A stretch of DNA of 64,000 nucleotides. Origin: Chitinophagales bacterium (GTDB lineage: Bacteria; Bacteroidota; Bacteroidia; Chitinophagales; UBA2359). The stretch is taken from assembly GCA_041392475.1 (NCBI GenBank), contig JAWKLZ010000003.1:951501-1015500 (forward strand). The letters are read 5' to 3'. Positions within the stretch are counted from its first letter, which is position 1, and each line of letters opens with the position of its first letter. The notes under the pieces were generated by a model, which ran no database searches, was not told the origin of the DNA, and worked only from the letters and a program-made list of their open reading frames with translations. Below are positions 44,001 to 51,596 of the stretch, one piece after another. A program made the translations under genes and the position numbers.

Positions 44001-45201
44001 CTTCCGAAATCAACTCTTTTGTTATGAAGTCTTTTAGTGTATAAAAAGAATTTTTAAGACTGCTTACATCAATGTTTTTTTCTACATATTTGTAATTGTG
44101 CTGTAAAATGGCTCGAATGTTTTTCCTTGCCCGCTTCAATAAATCCTTATTGTATGTAAAAAACAAACAATTGGTCGTAGGCAGTCCGTAGTCATGACTC
44201 ATGGCATAGAAGTGAGCAAAAATATAGTACAAGACAGTAGATTTGCCACTTCCCGCTTGACCGTTGATAAACAAGGGAAAAGTAGGGTTTCTCAGAATGG
44301 TTCGTTCTTCATGAGAAAGTACCAAATTGGCTTTCTCATCTTGTTCGATTTTTGCCCACAAATCCTTGCTACAAACTAAGTAACTATCATACGCTCGTTT
44401 ACAATCCTGCATCAATCTTTCTCTTGGTGTGTCGTATGTATAGGGATATTTTTGCTGTGTTTGGTATAGAGCAGTAGTCACTTTGCTATCGTCTGTAAAT
44501 ACATCCAACAAAAAGGCTATTTTCTGCGCCTGGTTTTCTTCGTCTGCTGGCAACTCAAACTGAGCATGGACTATGTAAAGATTTTCGGTTTTCGAGAGCT
44601 TAAAAACTCCTTCATCTTCAATGGTTTCGCAGCAAGGACTGTCTTCATGAATCGTGTCAATCAATTCACGAATTTCTTCATAGTGTGGATGTATGTTTTC
44701 TTGTTTGACTGATGTAATCCATTCTTGAGATTCATATATATCTGATTTCGAAAGGTGAATGTTATTAATAGGAGTCGTATAAATAATCAATGAATCAGGT
44801 GGCGGTGGCGGAGGAGTATAAGCATCTGCAATTTGTTGTTTTAACCATTCATTAATCAGAACCAATGTATCCTCATCAATTGGATCTTTTTGCATCCATT
44901 TATGGATGGTATATTTCCAATTTTTTTCCTTATAGTCTTTTGCCCCTCTCAATATGACCCCTTTCATGCAAAAAACCTCATAATTCACTCCTTCAATTAG
45001 AATAGTCACCTTTTGTAGAATCAACCTGTATTTGGTGCGTTCACCCACATTCATTTTCCAGATTGGAGAATGTTCGTACTGCTCGATAAAAGATTGAGGG
45101 TTTTCTGAATTTCTAATCTTTTCAAAATGAGGTTCAAGCATCTTACCGTATTTTGCATGGTACTTGCGCTCATAGTTTTTGGTCAGGTAAAGGTATGCCA
45201 T
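41047..45201 (-). CDS. Large UvrD-type superfamily 1 helicase with N- and C-terminal extensions
   Basis: The 1384-residue protein has a superfamily 1 helicase core in its middle. Walker A FINGQAGSGKSTVLYYIF lies near 312-325, Walker B VIFCDEIQDFTRIELDLIW near 525, QNYRSKAAIIKFSNLI near 610, SVKGLEYDKVVLFNFGD near 705-720, and YVAISRASSVLCIID near 760. The first 300 residues (MAYLYLTKNYERKYHAKYG..., with a PPPPP linker near 134) and the last 600 (helical, TPR-like: ALECEAWANWYREDWLEAGE, DIYDKAAKAWEQNHDL-like) match no family I can name. Such fusions occur sporadically, sometimes in defence regions. The gene is isolated, ending tail-to-tail over the DoxX gene. Confidence 0.8.
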   Translation of the reverse strand: MAYLYLTKNYERKYHAKYGKMLEPHFEKIRNSENPQSFIEQYEHSPIWKMNVGERTKYRLILQKVTILIEGVNYEVFCMKGVILRGAKDYKEKNWKYTIHKWMQKDPIDEDTLVLINEWLKQQIADAYTPPPPPPDSLIIYTTPINNIHLSKSDIYESQEWITSVKQENIHPHYEEIRELIDTIHEDSPCCETIEDEGVFKLSKTENLYIVHAQFELPADEENQAQKIAFLLDVFTDDSKVTTALYQTQQKYPYTYDTPRERLMQDCKRAYDSYLVCSKDLWAKIEQDEKANLVLSHEERTILRNPTFPLFINGQAGSGKSTVLYYIFAHFYAMSHDYGLPTTNCLFFTYNKDLLKRARKNIRAILQHNYKYVEKNIDVSSLKNSFYTLKDFITKELISEDDKLLFPENNYMSFSKFKQCYLGKHEKKELHCAPANRKKSPDLVWHIIRTYIKGYHLNKEFSLEEYKNLLPRDKIVDSEVFEDVVNTIWKNWYSKFFKDFQYWDDQDLIHHVLQNIRNHPQSPVIFCDEIQDFTRIELDLIWRLSSFTDYDLSSQSNIPFVFAGDPNQTVHPTGFHWDSLEDIFKNRFAELNLSDLSVKKTQLLQNYRSKAAIIKFSNLIQRFRQEYLGINELTPQIPWQKIEGFSPFLLILNEDIYLHDLKEILQKNQILLPTSRSEKNYIKKNHFLSQLDLIPKEEKLPVPNIMNAASVKGLEYDKVVLFNFGDHVSDAFQKCTVQQALNDDEKIELIHFFNKLYVAISRASSVLCIIDTRRGYDNFWKYFMDSDLLPFTNTVWKSNQLLPLSKGIKADIENIKNHDPLKTAKSLHKSGMGQENDDLLLRAQQYYQSLFLEQEALECEAWANWYREDWLEAGESFAKLNDFPKACDAFWKVQQWQRLKEIYGNHNPTHPHLLFAKYMLGESDFGKLLDNSYFEENCSATNESWKSIVSQLQEDFEEKIKIGFEAYAPYAENIGNKGFKVFFDLAGTFYFKDEIYDKAAKAWEQNHDLSQENNYTKTRKHYLPTNYYTAKINAAKGSKEKIFWLDKLKNYEQITIFFDTTSNKQTQQFDLHTYRLVFNAYLKTKKFDTALQYTFLSLEEKVEKLLAQIDTLGPRRETDDRKKKIFQLLLKKNTKGAKILLSHIQLFKRCFDERNAIAKILKNEEWKNILEAYQSSVKPYLPEDLSKGLLSHIIRLQWTKNAAANETIRAKFDYTLQLIHKGNQINANKIHYEKLFRNFILHPFGIELLRQYDELFRVLFNEKTSLRTVLENPKWEDLLTQFEQDFQTELPERYTEYFVDIVCEKLNNRNASYLSYTFQLLSQLSEADKLLQYIKLINAVPIPDSEESTTEVFSDTLKNHLLTIVEKSINSSTQALSPDSSKPE

Positions 45202-45368
45202 AAATTAGGATATAGTTATAGTTTAGGTCGCAATTGTAAATTTAATAAAAATCCTTTACTTATGGAAATCAAATAACTACAACATTCCTATAAAGCAAAA
45301 ATTGTCAAAGAACCGCAAAAAGTATTATTCCTTTTCCCATTTCTGCACCGCAAAACCTCCTTCTTCAA

Positions 45369-46688
45369 TCATGAGATAATACAATTCATCAGATACTCCT
45401 TAAACGCTTCAAAATCCACCTCCATTTTCCTCGCCACCTTTTCTTTGTCCTTCAATACGGCCAAATCGTGCGGAATTTCGATTGAAGTGCCAATCGTTTG
45501 TTCTACAATATCCAAAAATTTAGACGGGTGTGCCGTAGCCAAAAAGATGCCATTGCAGTTATCGGTCAGCGCATTGGCGTTCAAATATTCCATCAAGCCT
45601 CGATAGGCAATAGCAGTATGTGGACACATTTCATAGCCATACTCATCATGTACCGCCTTCAATGTTTCCAAAGTTTCATCATCATTGTAGCTACAAGCAA
45701 AAATATCTTTGCGAATCGCTTCAATATCACCGCCATACAAATCTATGATGCGCTGAAAATTGCTCGGATTTCCCACGTCCATTGCATTGGAGTAGGTGGC
45801 AATAGAAGGATTGATAGGCGTATATTCTTCGGTTTGAAGGAAATCGGGGAAAACCCTGTTGGCGTTGGTTGCTGCAATAAATTTGGCGATTGGAAGCCCC
45901 ATTCGTTTGGCAATCAAACCTGCGGTGATGTTGCCAAAATTACCACTCGGAACACACACAATCATCGGCTTGCTTTTGTCTTTCAATAGTTGATAGGCTC
46001 GAAAATAGTAGAACATTTGCGGAATCAAGCGGGCAAGACTGATGGAATTGGCAGAGGCCAACTTCATTTTTTGGTTCAAATCTGCATCATTGAAGGCAGT
46101 TTTGACGAGAGCTTGACAGTTATCAAATGTGCCGTTGATTTCTAAGGCAGAAATATTGTGTCCTAATGTAGTGAGTTGTTTTTCTTGCAGGTCACTCACT
46201 TTGCCGCTTGGATACAAAATGATGACTTCGATATTGGGAACTTGGTAAAAGCCTCTGGCAACAGCTCCTCCTGTATCACCCGATGTTGCGACCAAAACAT
46301 ACTGTTTTTCTGTATTGCCTTGTACAAAATGACCCATCAAACGTGCCATGAATTGCGCCCCAAAGTCTTTGAAGGCCAGGGTTGGCCCATGAAAGAGTTC
46401 CAAACAAGCAATGTTGTCATGAACAGGTTGCAAAGGCGCGTCAAATTGAAGGGTATCCGCCACGATTTTTTGCAGGGCATCGGCTTCAATGCTGTCTTGC
46501 AGTAAAGTGTGTGCTACTTGATACGCCATTTCCGCAAAGGAAAGATTTTCAATTTCTTCAAAAAAAGAGGCGGGAAGTGGTGTAATCACTTCGGGCATAT
46601 ACAAGCCTTTATCAGCAGGCTGGGATTTCATGACCGCTTCTTCTAAATCTACGTTGGGAGATTCGTGTTTTGTACTGTAAAACTGCAT
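45369..46688 (-). CDS. thrC: Threonine synthase
   Basis: ThrC converts O-phosphohomoserine to threonine with PLP. ATG 46688 (MQFYSTKHESPNVDLEEAVM) is chosen because homologues begin there; the product has 439 residues. The PLP lysine is Lys107 in ELFHGPTLAFKDFGAQF. VATSGDTGGAVARGFYQ, PSGNFGNITAGLIAKRMGLP and the C-terminal GIFLATAHPSKFLDIVEQTI are further family blocks. thrA and thrB, often next to it, are not in the window, so it is a single-gene unit here. Confidence 0.97.
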   Translation of the reverse strand: MQFYSTKHESPNVDLEEAVMKSQPADKGLYMPEVITPLPASFFEEIENLSFAEMAYQVAHTLLQDSIEADALQKIVADTLQFDAPLQPVHDNIACLELFHGPTLAFKDFGAQFMARLMGHFVQGNTEKQYVLVATSGDTGGAVARGFYQVPNIEVIILYPSGKVSDLQEKQLTTLGHNISALEINGTFDNCQALVKTAFNDADLNQKMKLASANSISLARLIPQMFYYFRAYQLLKDKSKPMIVCVPSGNFGNITAGLIAKRMGLPIAKFIAATNANRVFPDFLQTEEYTPINPSIATYSNAMDVGNPSNFQRIIDLYGGDIEAIRKDIFACSYNDDETLETLKAVHDEYGYEMCPHTAIAYRGLMEYLNANALTDNCNGIFLATAHPSKFLDIVEQTIGTSIEIPHDLAVLKDKEKVARKMEVDFEAFKEYLMNCIIS

Positions 46689-46805
46689 TTTTAGATACTT
46701 GGTTTTTGTTTGTATTAGACGCTGCAAGATAGTGATTCACCCTAATTTTAAGAAGTTGTTTGATTTTACTTACTCTTGCAAAAGGAAAAAATAGCAGTCA
46801 ATCCA

Positions 46806-46845
46806 AAAAAAAAAGAGGAAACAGCTCGAAGCTATTTCCTCTTTT
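46806..46845 (-). terminator. Terminator of the baeRF-like gene
   Basis: AAAAGAGGAAA (46811-46821) pairs with TTTCCTCTTTT (46835-46845), with AGCT and AGCT pairing further inside. On the minus strand ten T follow the stem. It lies 28 nt past the stop at 46873. Confidence 0.85.
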
Positions 46846-46872
46846 ATGAGAATTACTATGATGGATTACATT

Positions 46873-48024
46873 TTAGTACCTAAGAATGGCACATGCATCT
46901 GTGTTTTCACACGGCATATCTTCTTCTTCTAAAAGGTAAATATTTCCTCCGTTTGTTATGCACTGTATTGCAATAGAATTCAATAAATCAGAAGAATCGT
47001 CTGGACTTTCACTAAAAACGATACTTTGTTTTTTTTCATCAAAACTTCCCCAAGAATGTGCATTTTCTTTGAGAAACAGCGTATCAACTCTTCCATTATA
47101 GGCTGCCTTCACCGTTTCTTGAAGTTCATCGGTAGCCAAATTGCTGTTAGAAACTTCATTATATTTTTTGATAAGGTTTCTTTTATTTTCTTCAAAAGTA
47201 GGCTGCATTTTCAAGATTGCTTTTTCGTGCAGAAGCACCAAATCTTCATCTTGTACATTGCCACTTATATGTCTATCTTCAATCAAGAAATTGTAGGTAG
47301 AGACTGATTTGTAAATAGGTATCAGATAATCTACTCCTGCCAATAAAAGAGGAACTTTCTCATCATGTAGCAACTGCTCAACCCCTTTATTAATTAGGCG
47401 AAAGAATTTTTCGAGGTCTATGGGTAGCTCTGATTTGTGTCCTCCTTGACCGTGATAAATCGGCCCATTTCCATTGGTAGAATGAAATTGAAGTGTAGTA
47501 GAATGATGTTCTTCTGGAAGTGCTTCTTCAATATTGATAGGCATGACATCTTTTACTTTAATTTCAGTGATACTAAAATCCATACATTCAAACAATCGAA
47601 TGTGTTTTTGATTAAGATCCAATAGAAAAAATCGGTTCTTTTGTTTGATGAAAGACACCAATGAAGTCAAGTGAAATCCCTTACCTATGTAAAAGCTGGA
47701 ATTGAAATTTTTGGGTATGTGGTAATATTTGAAAAAATCTTTTGACAAGAAAATAGCCAGCCCATCAGACTGATTTAACCAAAACTCTGAGTTTTCATAC
47801 AATTCTACCACTGGTTCTAGTAGTGAAGTTATTTTGGCATGATTTAAATCATATTTTGGAGAGTTTAGTTTTTTCTTTATCTCTAATACTTTGTTTTTTA
47901 GAACTAAAGCATCTTTTCCGTTCCAAGTGGCTTCACCTGCTCGATGAGTTGGAACATAGATAGAAATCAAAGGATAGTCGTTTGTATAATTAGAGAGCTT
48001 GTCAAAATCTTTTTTGTTAAACAT
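46873..48024 (-). CDS. Bacterial eRF1-like (baeRF family) protein
   Basis: The 383-residue protein matches the bacterial archaeo-eukaryotic release factor-like group. It has N-terminal YPLISIYVPTHRAGEATWNG and KDALVLKNKVLEIKKKL, a central LLDLNQKHIRLFE segment, and the mid-C-terminal PLLLAGVDYLIPIYKSVSTY. It ends with the characteristic GGNIYLLEEEDMPCENTDAC and ILRY. These proteins share the eRF1 domain layout and are thought to act on ribosomes, possibly for hibernation or rescue, but the role is not proven. The GGQ motif of true eRF1 is not evident: the segment GPIYHGQGGHKSELPID holds GQGG instead. The gene is monocistronic with its own terminator. Confidence 0.82.
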   Translation of the reverse strand: MFNKKDFDKLSNYTNDYPLISIYVPTHRAGEATWNGKDALVLKNKVLEIKKKLNSPKYDLNHAKITSLLEPVVELYENSEFWLNQSDGLAIFLSKDFFKYYHIPKNFNSSFYIGKGFHLTSLVSFIKQKNRFFLLDLNQKHIRLFECMDFSITEIKVKDVMPINIEEALPEEHHSTTLQFHSTNGNGPIYHGQGGHKSELPIDLEKFFRLINKGVEQLLHDEKVPLLLAGVDYLIPIYKSVSTYNFLIEDRHISGNVQDEDLVLLHEKAILKMQPTFEENKRNLIKKYNEVSNSNLATDELQETVKAAYNGRVDTLFLKENAHSWGSFDEKKQSIVFSESPDDSSDLLNSIAIQCITNGGNIYLLEEEDMPCENTDACAILRY

Positions 48025-48239
48025 ATTTTGTTTTTTAGGTTAAATAATAAGCACATAAAAACAAAATACTTCAAAATTTATTTCACAGCAAGACGAAGCA
48101 TACTTTGATTAAAGAATAAATAACTAATACTTTGATTTTAGTGCGTTTTCATAATATAAACAAATTGATGATGAAAATGTTCACTTTTCTATAGAATGAA
48201 ATTTTTGTGGTGAAAATACTTGAATGTCAATTTTTTGCC

Positions 48240-48872
48240 TTAATTGAAGATCTTTTCGACCTTCAATTCAATGCTTTCCTCCCAATCCATCATGGCATTG
48301 ATGAACCTCACTTTCTCAAAATTCTTCAAATCGCTTGGGCGAATGTCTGCAATTGTCAAGATATTTTGCTGCAATAAATAGGCACGCCGAGTGCCTGCAA
48401 GCAGTGGGAGGGAAGGGGTAAACCATTGCAGCCCATCGAAGAAGGCGACATTGGAATAGGAAGAATCGGTAATCAAACCATTTTTGACGATTAAAATATC
48501 ATCGGCTGTGCCTTTTTTTTGCAGTAAAGATTGCAGGGCAGTTCTATCTGCAAATTTATAGGAATAATCAAGTTCATTGGCATAAACCAATTGAAGGCTT
48601 TGAATTTGCCGCAAGGTATAAGGCACAAATTCGATGTGGTGAATGTGGGTGTCGTACAAAATGCGGCATTTATAGGTTTGATTTTGGTCTAAATAGTCGG
48701 GTAGGACAATCAAATTTGCCAAATCTTCCTTTGCTTCAAGGCCCAACAATTGACTGCGACTGTGGTTAAAGCGTTGGTTGTGAAAGAGCAGATTCTGTAA
48801 TTGGCGGTTCTTGAACTGAATGGTTTCGAGGAGTAGGGGAGATGGGTACATAGACTTTTTTGATGAGTTCAT
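48240..48872 (-). CDS. pabC: Aminodeoxychorismate lyase-like class IV aminotransferase
   Basis: A PLP fold-type IV protein, placed after pabB. PabC splits 4-amino-4-deoxychorismate into p-aminobenzoate and pyruvate for folate. The start is uncertain: ATG 48872 (MNSSKKSMYPS) or 48851 (MYPSPLLLETIQ); both overlap the pabB 3' end by about 90-110 nt. RFNHSRSQLL, then TYKCRILYD, GLITDSSYSNVAFFDG and LAGTRRAYLL match the family blocks. At about 205 residues it is shorter than E. coli PabC (269), mainly because the N-terminal part is reduced. The expected PLP lysine is not clear in this sequence (the CRILYD segment is followed by no obvious K), so activity needs support from an alignment. Confidence 0.72.
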   Translation of the reverse strand: MNSSKKSMYPSPLLLETIQFKNRQLQNLLFHNQRFNHSRSQLLGLEAKEDLANLIVLPDYLDQNQTYKCRILYDTHIHHIEFVPYTLRQIQSLQLVYANELDYSYKFADRTALQSLLQKKGTADDILIVKNGLITDSSYSNVAFFDGLQWFTPSLPLLAGTRRAYLLQQNILTIADIRPSDLKNFEKVRFINAMMDWEESIELKVEKIFN

Positions 48873-49851
48873 GGTATTCGGTTTCGGCTTGACTGAGGCT
48901 GGTGATGCCGCCTCCGCTTTTGAAGTAAAGTTGTCCATTTTTGTCTTTTTCGATGAAACGAATCATCACCGCACTGTCCAGATTTTGCCCGTCAAAATAC
49001 CCAAAAATGCCTGTGTAATAACCCCTTGTATAGTTTTCGGCAGCTTGAATTATTTCGATGGTTTTGCGTTTGGGTGCACCGCTAATAGAACCTGCGGGAA
49101 GTAAGGTAAAGAGTAGGTCGCCAATTTTTGAAGGGTAATCTGGAGCTAAATCACCAACAATTTTGGAACTGACTTGCAGCAATGTACCTTCATGGGTTTG
49201 GATTTCTTCAATGTAGCGAAAAGATTCTACCCGCACGTTTTTGGAAACCATGCTGAGGTCGTTGCGGATGAGGTCGACGATGGTGTGGTGTTCGGCTTTT
49301 TCTTTTTCGTCTGCCAAAATCTGCTCAATGGCATCGGGGATGGCTGCGTCAATTGTTCCTTTCATTGGAAAGGAGGCGATTTGACCGTTTTGGATTTTTA
49401 CAAAGGTTTCGGGTGAAAATACAACGAATTGATTTTGAAGATAGAGTTTGTATTTGGCTTGACTATATTGGAATATTTCTTGAAGGCTTAAGTTGGTTTC
49501 AATGGGTGTTGGAAAGGTGAGGTTGAGCAGGTAAGAATTGCCAAAGTTGATTTCTTGTTGGACTTGGTGGAAGGCTTTTTGGTATTGGGAGAAGGGCATG
49601 GGATGTTTGGTGAACTGCAATCTCCCCCTAAGCCCCTCCGAAAAGGAGGGGGAATTCTTGACAGAAAAAAGCTCTCTCTTCCTTTCGGAAGGAGCTAGAA
49701 GGAGGAAGGGGAAATGGAATTGTATCTCTTTGGGATTCACCTCGTCTAATGGCAACACAATGGGGCATTGCAGTTCGAAGTCAATGATGAACAGAAACGG
49801 GATTTGACTTTCTCCGTAAGCGTTCATTTGTTGTATGGCTTTGTTTATCAT
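48766..49851 (-). CDS. pabB: Aminodeoxychorismate synthase component I, with palindromic insert
   Basis: PabB aminates chorismate with ammonia from PabA, for folate. The 361-residue protein has the chorismate-binding domain: HHTIVDLIRNDLSMVSKNV, THEGTLLQVSSKIVGDL, LLPAGSISGAPKRKTIEII, YYTGIFGYFDG and FKSGGGITSLSQAETEYHEL. It is shorter than E. coli PabB (453) because much of the N-terminal subdomain is reduced. Around residues 47-77 a Ser/Arg/Lys-rich segment (APSERKRELFSVKNSPSFSE) comes from a GC-rich palindromic element inserted in frame (49621-49713). The gene overlaps pabC, and pabA is divergent 85 bp away. Confidence 0.92.
   Translation of the reverse strand: MINKAIQQMNAYGESQIPFLFIIDFELQCPIVLPLDEVNPKEIQFHFPFLLLAPSERKRELFSVKNSPSFSEGLRGRLQFTKHPMPFSQYQKAFHQVQQEINFGNSYLLNLTFPTPIETNLSLQEIFQYSQAKYKLYLQNQFVVFSPETFVKIQNGQIASFPMKGTIDAAIPDAIEQILADEKEKAEHHTIVDLIRNDLSMVSKNVRVESFRYIEEIQTHEGTLLQVSSKIVGDLAPDYPSKIGDLLFTLLPAGSISGAPKRKTIEIIQAAENYTRGYYTGIFGYFDGQNLDSAVMIRFIEKDKNGQLYFKSGGGITSLSQAETEYHELIKKVYVPISPTPRNHSVQEPPITESALSQPTL
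49621..49713. repeat. Palindromic element inserted in frame in pabB
   Basis: Two adjoining GC-rich hairpins: CCCCTCCGAAAAGGAGGGGG near 49633-49652, and TTCCTTTCGGAAGGAGC followed by TAGAAGGAGGAAGGGG near 49679-49711. Together they add about 30 codons at a place where other PabB proteins have a short loop. The frame is preserved through both. Confidence 0.7.
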
Positions 49852-49860
49852 GTATCTTTG
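49831..49860 (+). promoter_or_regulatory. Promoter of pabA
   Basis: TTG at 49831-49833, 19 nt, then TATCTTTG at 49853-49860: an exact TTG-N19-TAnnTTTG match, overlapping the start of the divergent pabB gene. The pabA ATG follows 76 nt later. Confidence 0.6.
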
Positions 49861-49936
49861 TGTGCTATTTCTATTGGCGTTTATACTGAATTAGAACAAG
49901 TGCTGCATTTTTCATTTAGATTTTCATTTCCTTGCT

Positions 49937-50503
49937 ATGAAAGTTCTCATTGTCGACAATTATGACTCTTTTACCTTCAATTTGGTTCAACTAATTGAAC
50001 AATTTGGCAAATGTCAGTGGAAGGTAGTGAAAAATGATGAATGTTCGCTGGACGAAGTAGCGGACTATGACAAGGTGCTTTTTACGCCTGGTGCTGGTTT
50101 ACCTTCGGAAGCTCCGATTATGTATGAAATTTTGCAACGGTTTGAGGGTGAGAAGTCTATCTTGGGTGTTTGTTTGGGGCATCAGGCGATTGCTGAATAT
50201 TATGGTGCGACTTTGTTCAATTTTGAACGGGTGATCCACGGGATTGTGAAGCCGATGGAGATTTTGCAGCAGGGTGATTATTTGTTTCGGGGTTTGCCGA
50301 ATGTGGTGGAGGTGGGTTTGTATCATTCTTGGGCGGTAGCAGCGGAGGGTTTTCCCGAATGTCTGGAGGTGACGGCGAAAAGTACGGATGGGGTGGTGAT
50401 GGCTTTGTCGCACCGAACGCTGGATGTGAAAGGTGTACAGTTTCACCCTGAATCTATTATGACGAAATTTGGGAAGGAGATGGTTTGGAATTGGTTGGGG
50501 TAA
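49937..50503 (+). CDS. pabA: Aminodeoxychorismate/anthranilate synthase component II (glutamine amidotransferase)
   Basis: This class I glutamine amidotransferase supplies ammonia to PabB, and possibly to TrpE. The 188 residues start MKVLIVDNYDSFTFNLVQLI. The catalytic Cys79 lies in GVCLGHQA, with His and Glu in VQFHPES near 171-175, and an FTPGAGLPSEAP oxyanion segment near 50. Its position beside pabB and the absence of other trp genes argue for folate use. It lies divergent from pabB-pabC with a shared 85-bp control region. Confidence 0.92.
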   Translation: MKVLIVDNYDSFTFNLVQLIEQFGKCQWKVVKNDECSLDEVADYDKVLFTPGAGLPSEAPIMYEILQRFEGEKSILGVCLGHQAIAEYYGATLFNFERVIHGIVKPMEILQQGDYLFRGLPNVVEVGLYHSWAVAAEGFPECLEVTAKSTDGVVMALSHRTLDVKGVQFHPESIMTKFGKEMVWNWLG

Positions 50504-50916
50504 AGGGGTTGATTAGAAGTTTTGTTCATTTATTTTTGGCAGAAACAATATTTCTTTAAAGAATGTTATTGGTTCATCGAGGATTTTAGTGGAATGAGAC
50601 TTTTGTAGTTTATGCTTGAAGATATGGAGTGTTTGGAAATTAGTATGCTCTGAAAAGTAAACTACAAAAATATTTAACTCCTCCACTAAAAATATCTATG
50701 AGCCGAATGATTTCTGTGATAAATCGTTGCTTATGATGAAAAAAATAGAGTTGTTGCTAGGAAACGGTTTGTTCACCAATAAAATGCTTGTTTTATGCCT
50801 TCGACATTTTAGCTTCAAATGGTCAAATTTCTAGAGGTTGGACAGATTGGGTGGAGTTTGAGAGTCCTGAGGATAAGGAGGTTTTAAGTATCACAATGTT
50901 GGTCTCCATAAACAAC
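50504..50916. other. Intergenic region with a nested inverted repeat
   Basis: No gene is supported in this 413-bp gap. Short frames such as the one from 50788 (FDILASNGQISRGWTDWVEF) lack a start context and known relatives, though they could be the debris of a gene. The main structure is the nested inverted repeat at 50584-50691. Confidence 0.5.
50584..50691. repeat. Nested inverted repeat
   Basis: Outer arms TTTTAGTGGA (50584-50593) and TCCACTAAAA (50682-50691), and inner arms TTTTGTAGTTTA (50601-50612) and TAAACTACAAAA (50658-50669), are perfect and in register, giving a 108-bp two-part stem with a 45-nt loop. The size suits a small non-autonomous element or a structured RNA. No second copy was seen in the window. 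Confidence 0.75.
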
Positions 50917-51522
50917 TCATTCAACTATCTCAATCTCAACTGTATTACTTTGGAGTTCAATTTTAGGCGTTTTTTTAAACAACTTTCTCAATTTCCGCAA
51001 AGGTGTCTTTTCTCCTGCTCCAAAAAAAGGTGTTCCAAGAAAATCCTCCAATTCTGATGAATTGCTAGTATAGTGAAAAGTAATCCGATAGACTCCCAAA
51101 TTTCTAAAATGTTCTGGTCTTCCTATTTCGTATGGATACCAAAACCTACTGCCATTTGTATTGTGAAAAGGATTAAATGATTTACCAGAAGGTACAAAAA
51201 TGAAATCCTTTTCTGATAAAAAATCCACCATTCCGCAACGCCCAAAATCACGAATAGAATCTATCTTTGGCTTCTCCAAAGTAAAATAACAAAAAGGCAT
51301 TCTGAATTTCACATCAGAACCATCCAAACTCCCTATCAGATAGACATCTTTACCACTATTATTAACAATGGATACCTGAAATTCAGGAACTTCCTCCAAA
51401 GAATAGATTTGTTTGGAAGCTGTTAGAACACAGTCAAAATCGCTTTTAGTTGGTGTATCATTTTGGTTTTGACCAAAACCAAAACACAGTACGATGAGGA
51501 CTCCAAGAATTGCCGTTTTCAT
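50917..51522 (-). CDS. Hypothetical secreted protein, 201 residues
   Basis: The product starts with a short signal peptide (MKTAILGVLIVLCFGFGQNQ). The mature part reads like an Ig-type or 'intracellular proteinase inhibitor' beta-sandwich (EEVPEFQVSIVNNSGKDVYL, YEIGRPEHFRNLGVYRITFH) and ends basic (LRKLRKLFKKTPKIE) then LQSNTVEIEIVE. The family was not identified. It is between pabA and carB, convergent with pabA, with no operon partner. Confidence 0.7.
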   Translation of the reverse strand: MKTAILGVLIVLCFGFGQNQNDTPTKSDFDCVLTASKQIYSLEEVPEFQVSIVNNSGKDVYLIGSLDGSDVKFRMPFCYFTLEKPKIDSIRDFGRCGMVDFLSEKDFIFVPSGKSFNPFHNTNGSRFWYPYEIGRPEHFRNLGVYRITFHYTSNSSELEDFLGTPFFGAGEKTPLRKLRKLFKKTPKIELQSNTVEIEIVE

Positions 51523-51596
51523 TTGGTGCTATTTTGAGATTTTAAAGGTTTCATACAACCATTCTAACTCAAAATCCAGTAGAAAAGTATGTATTT

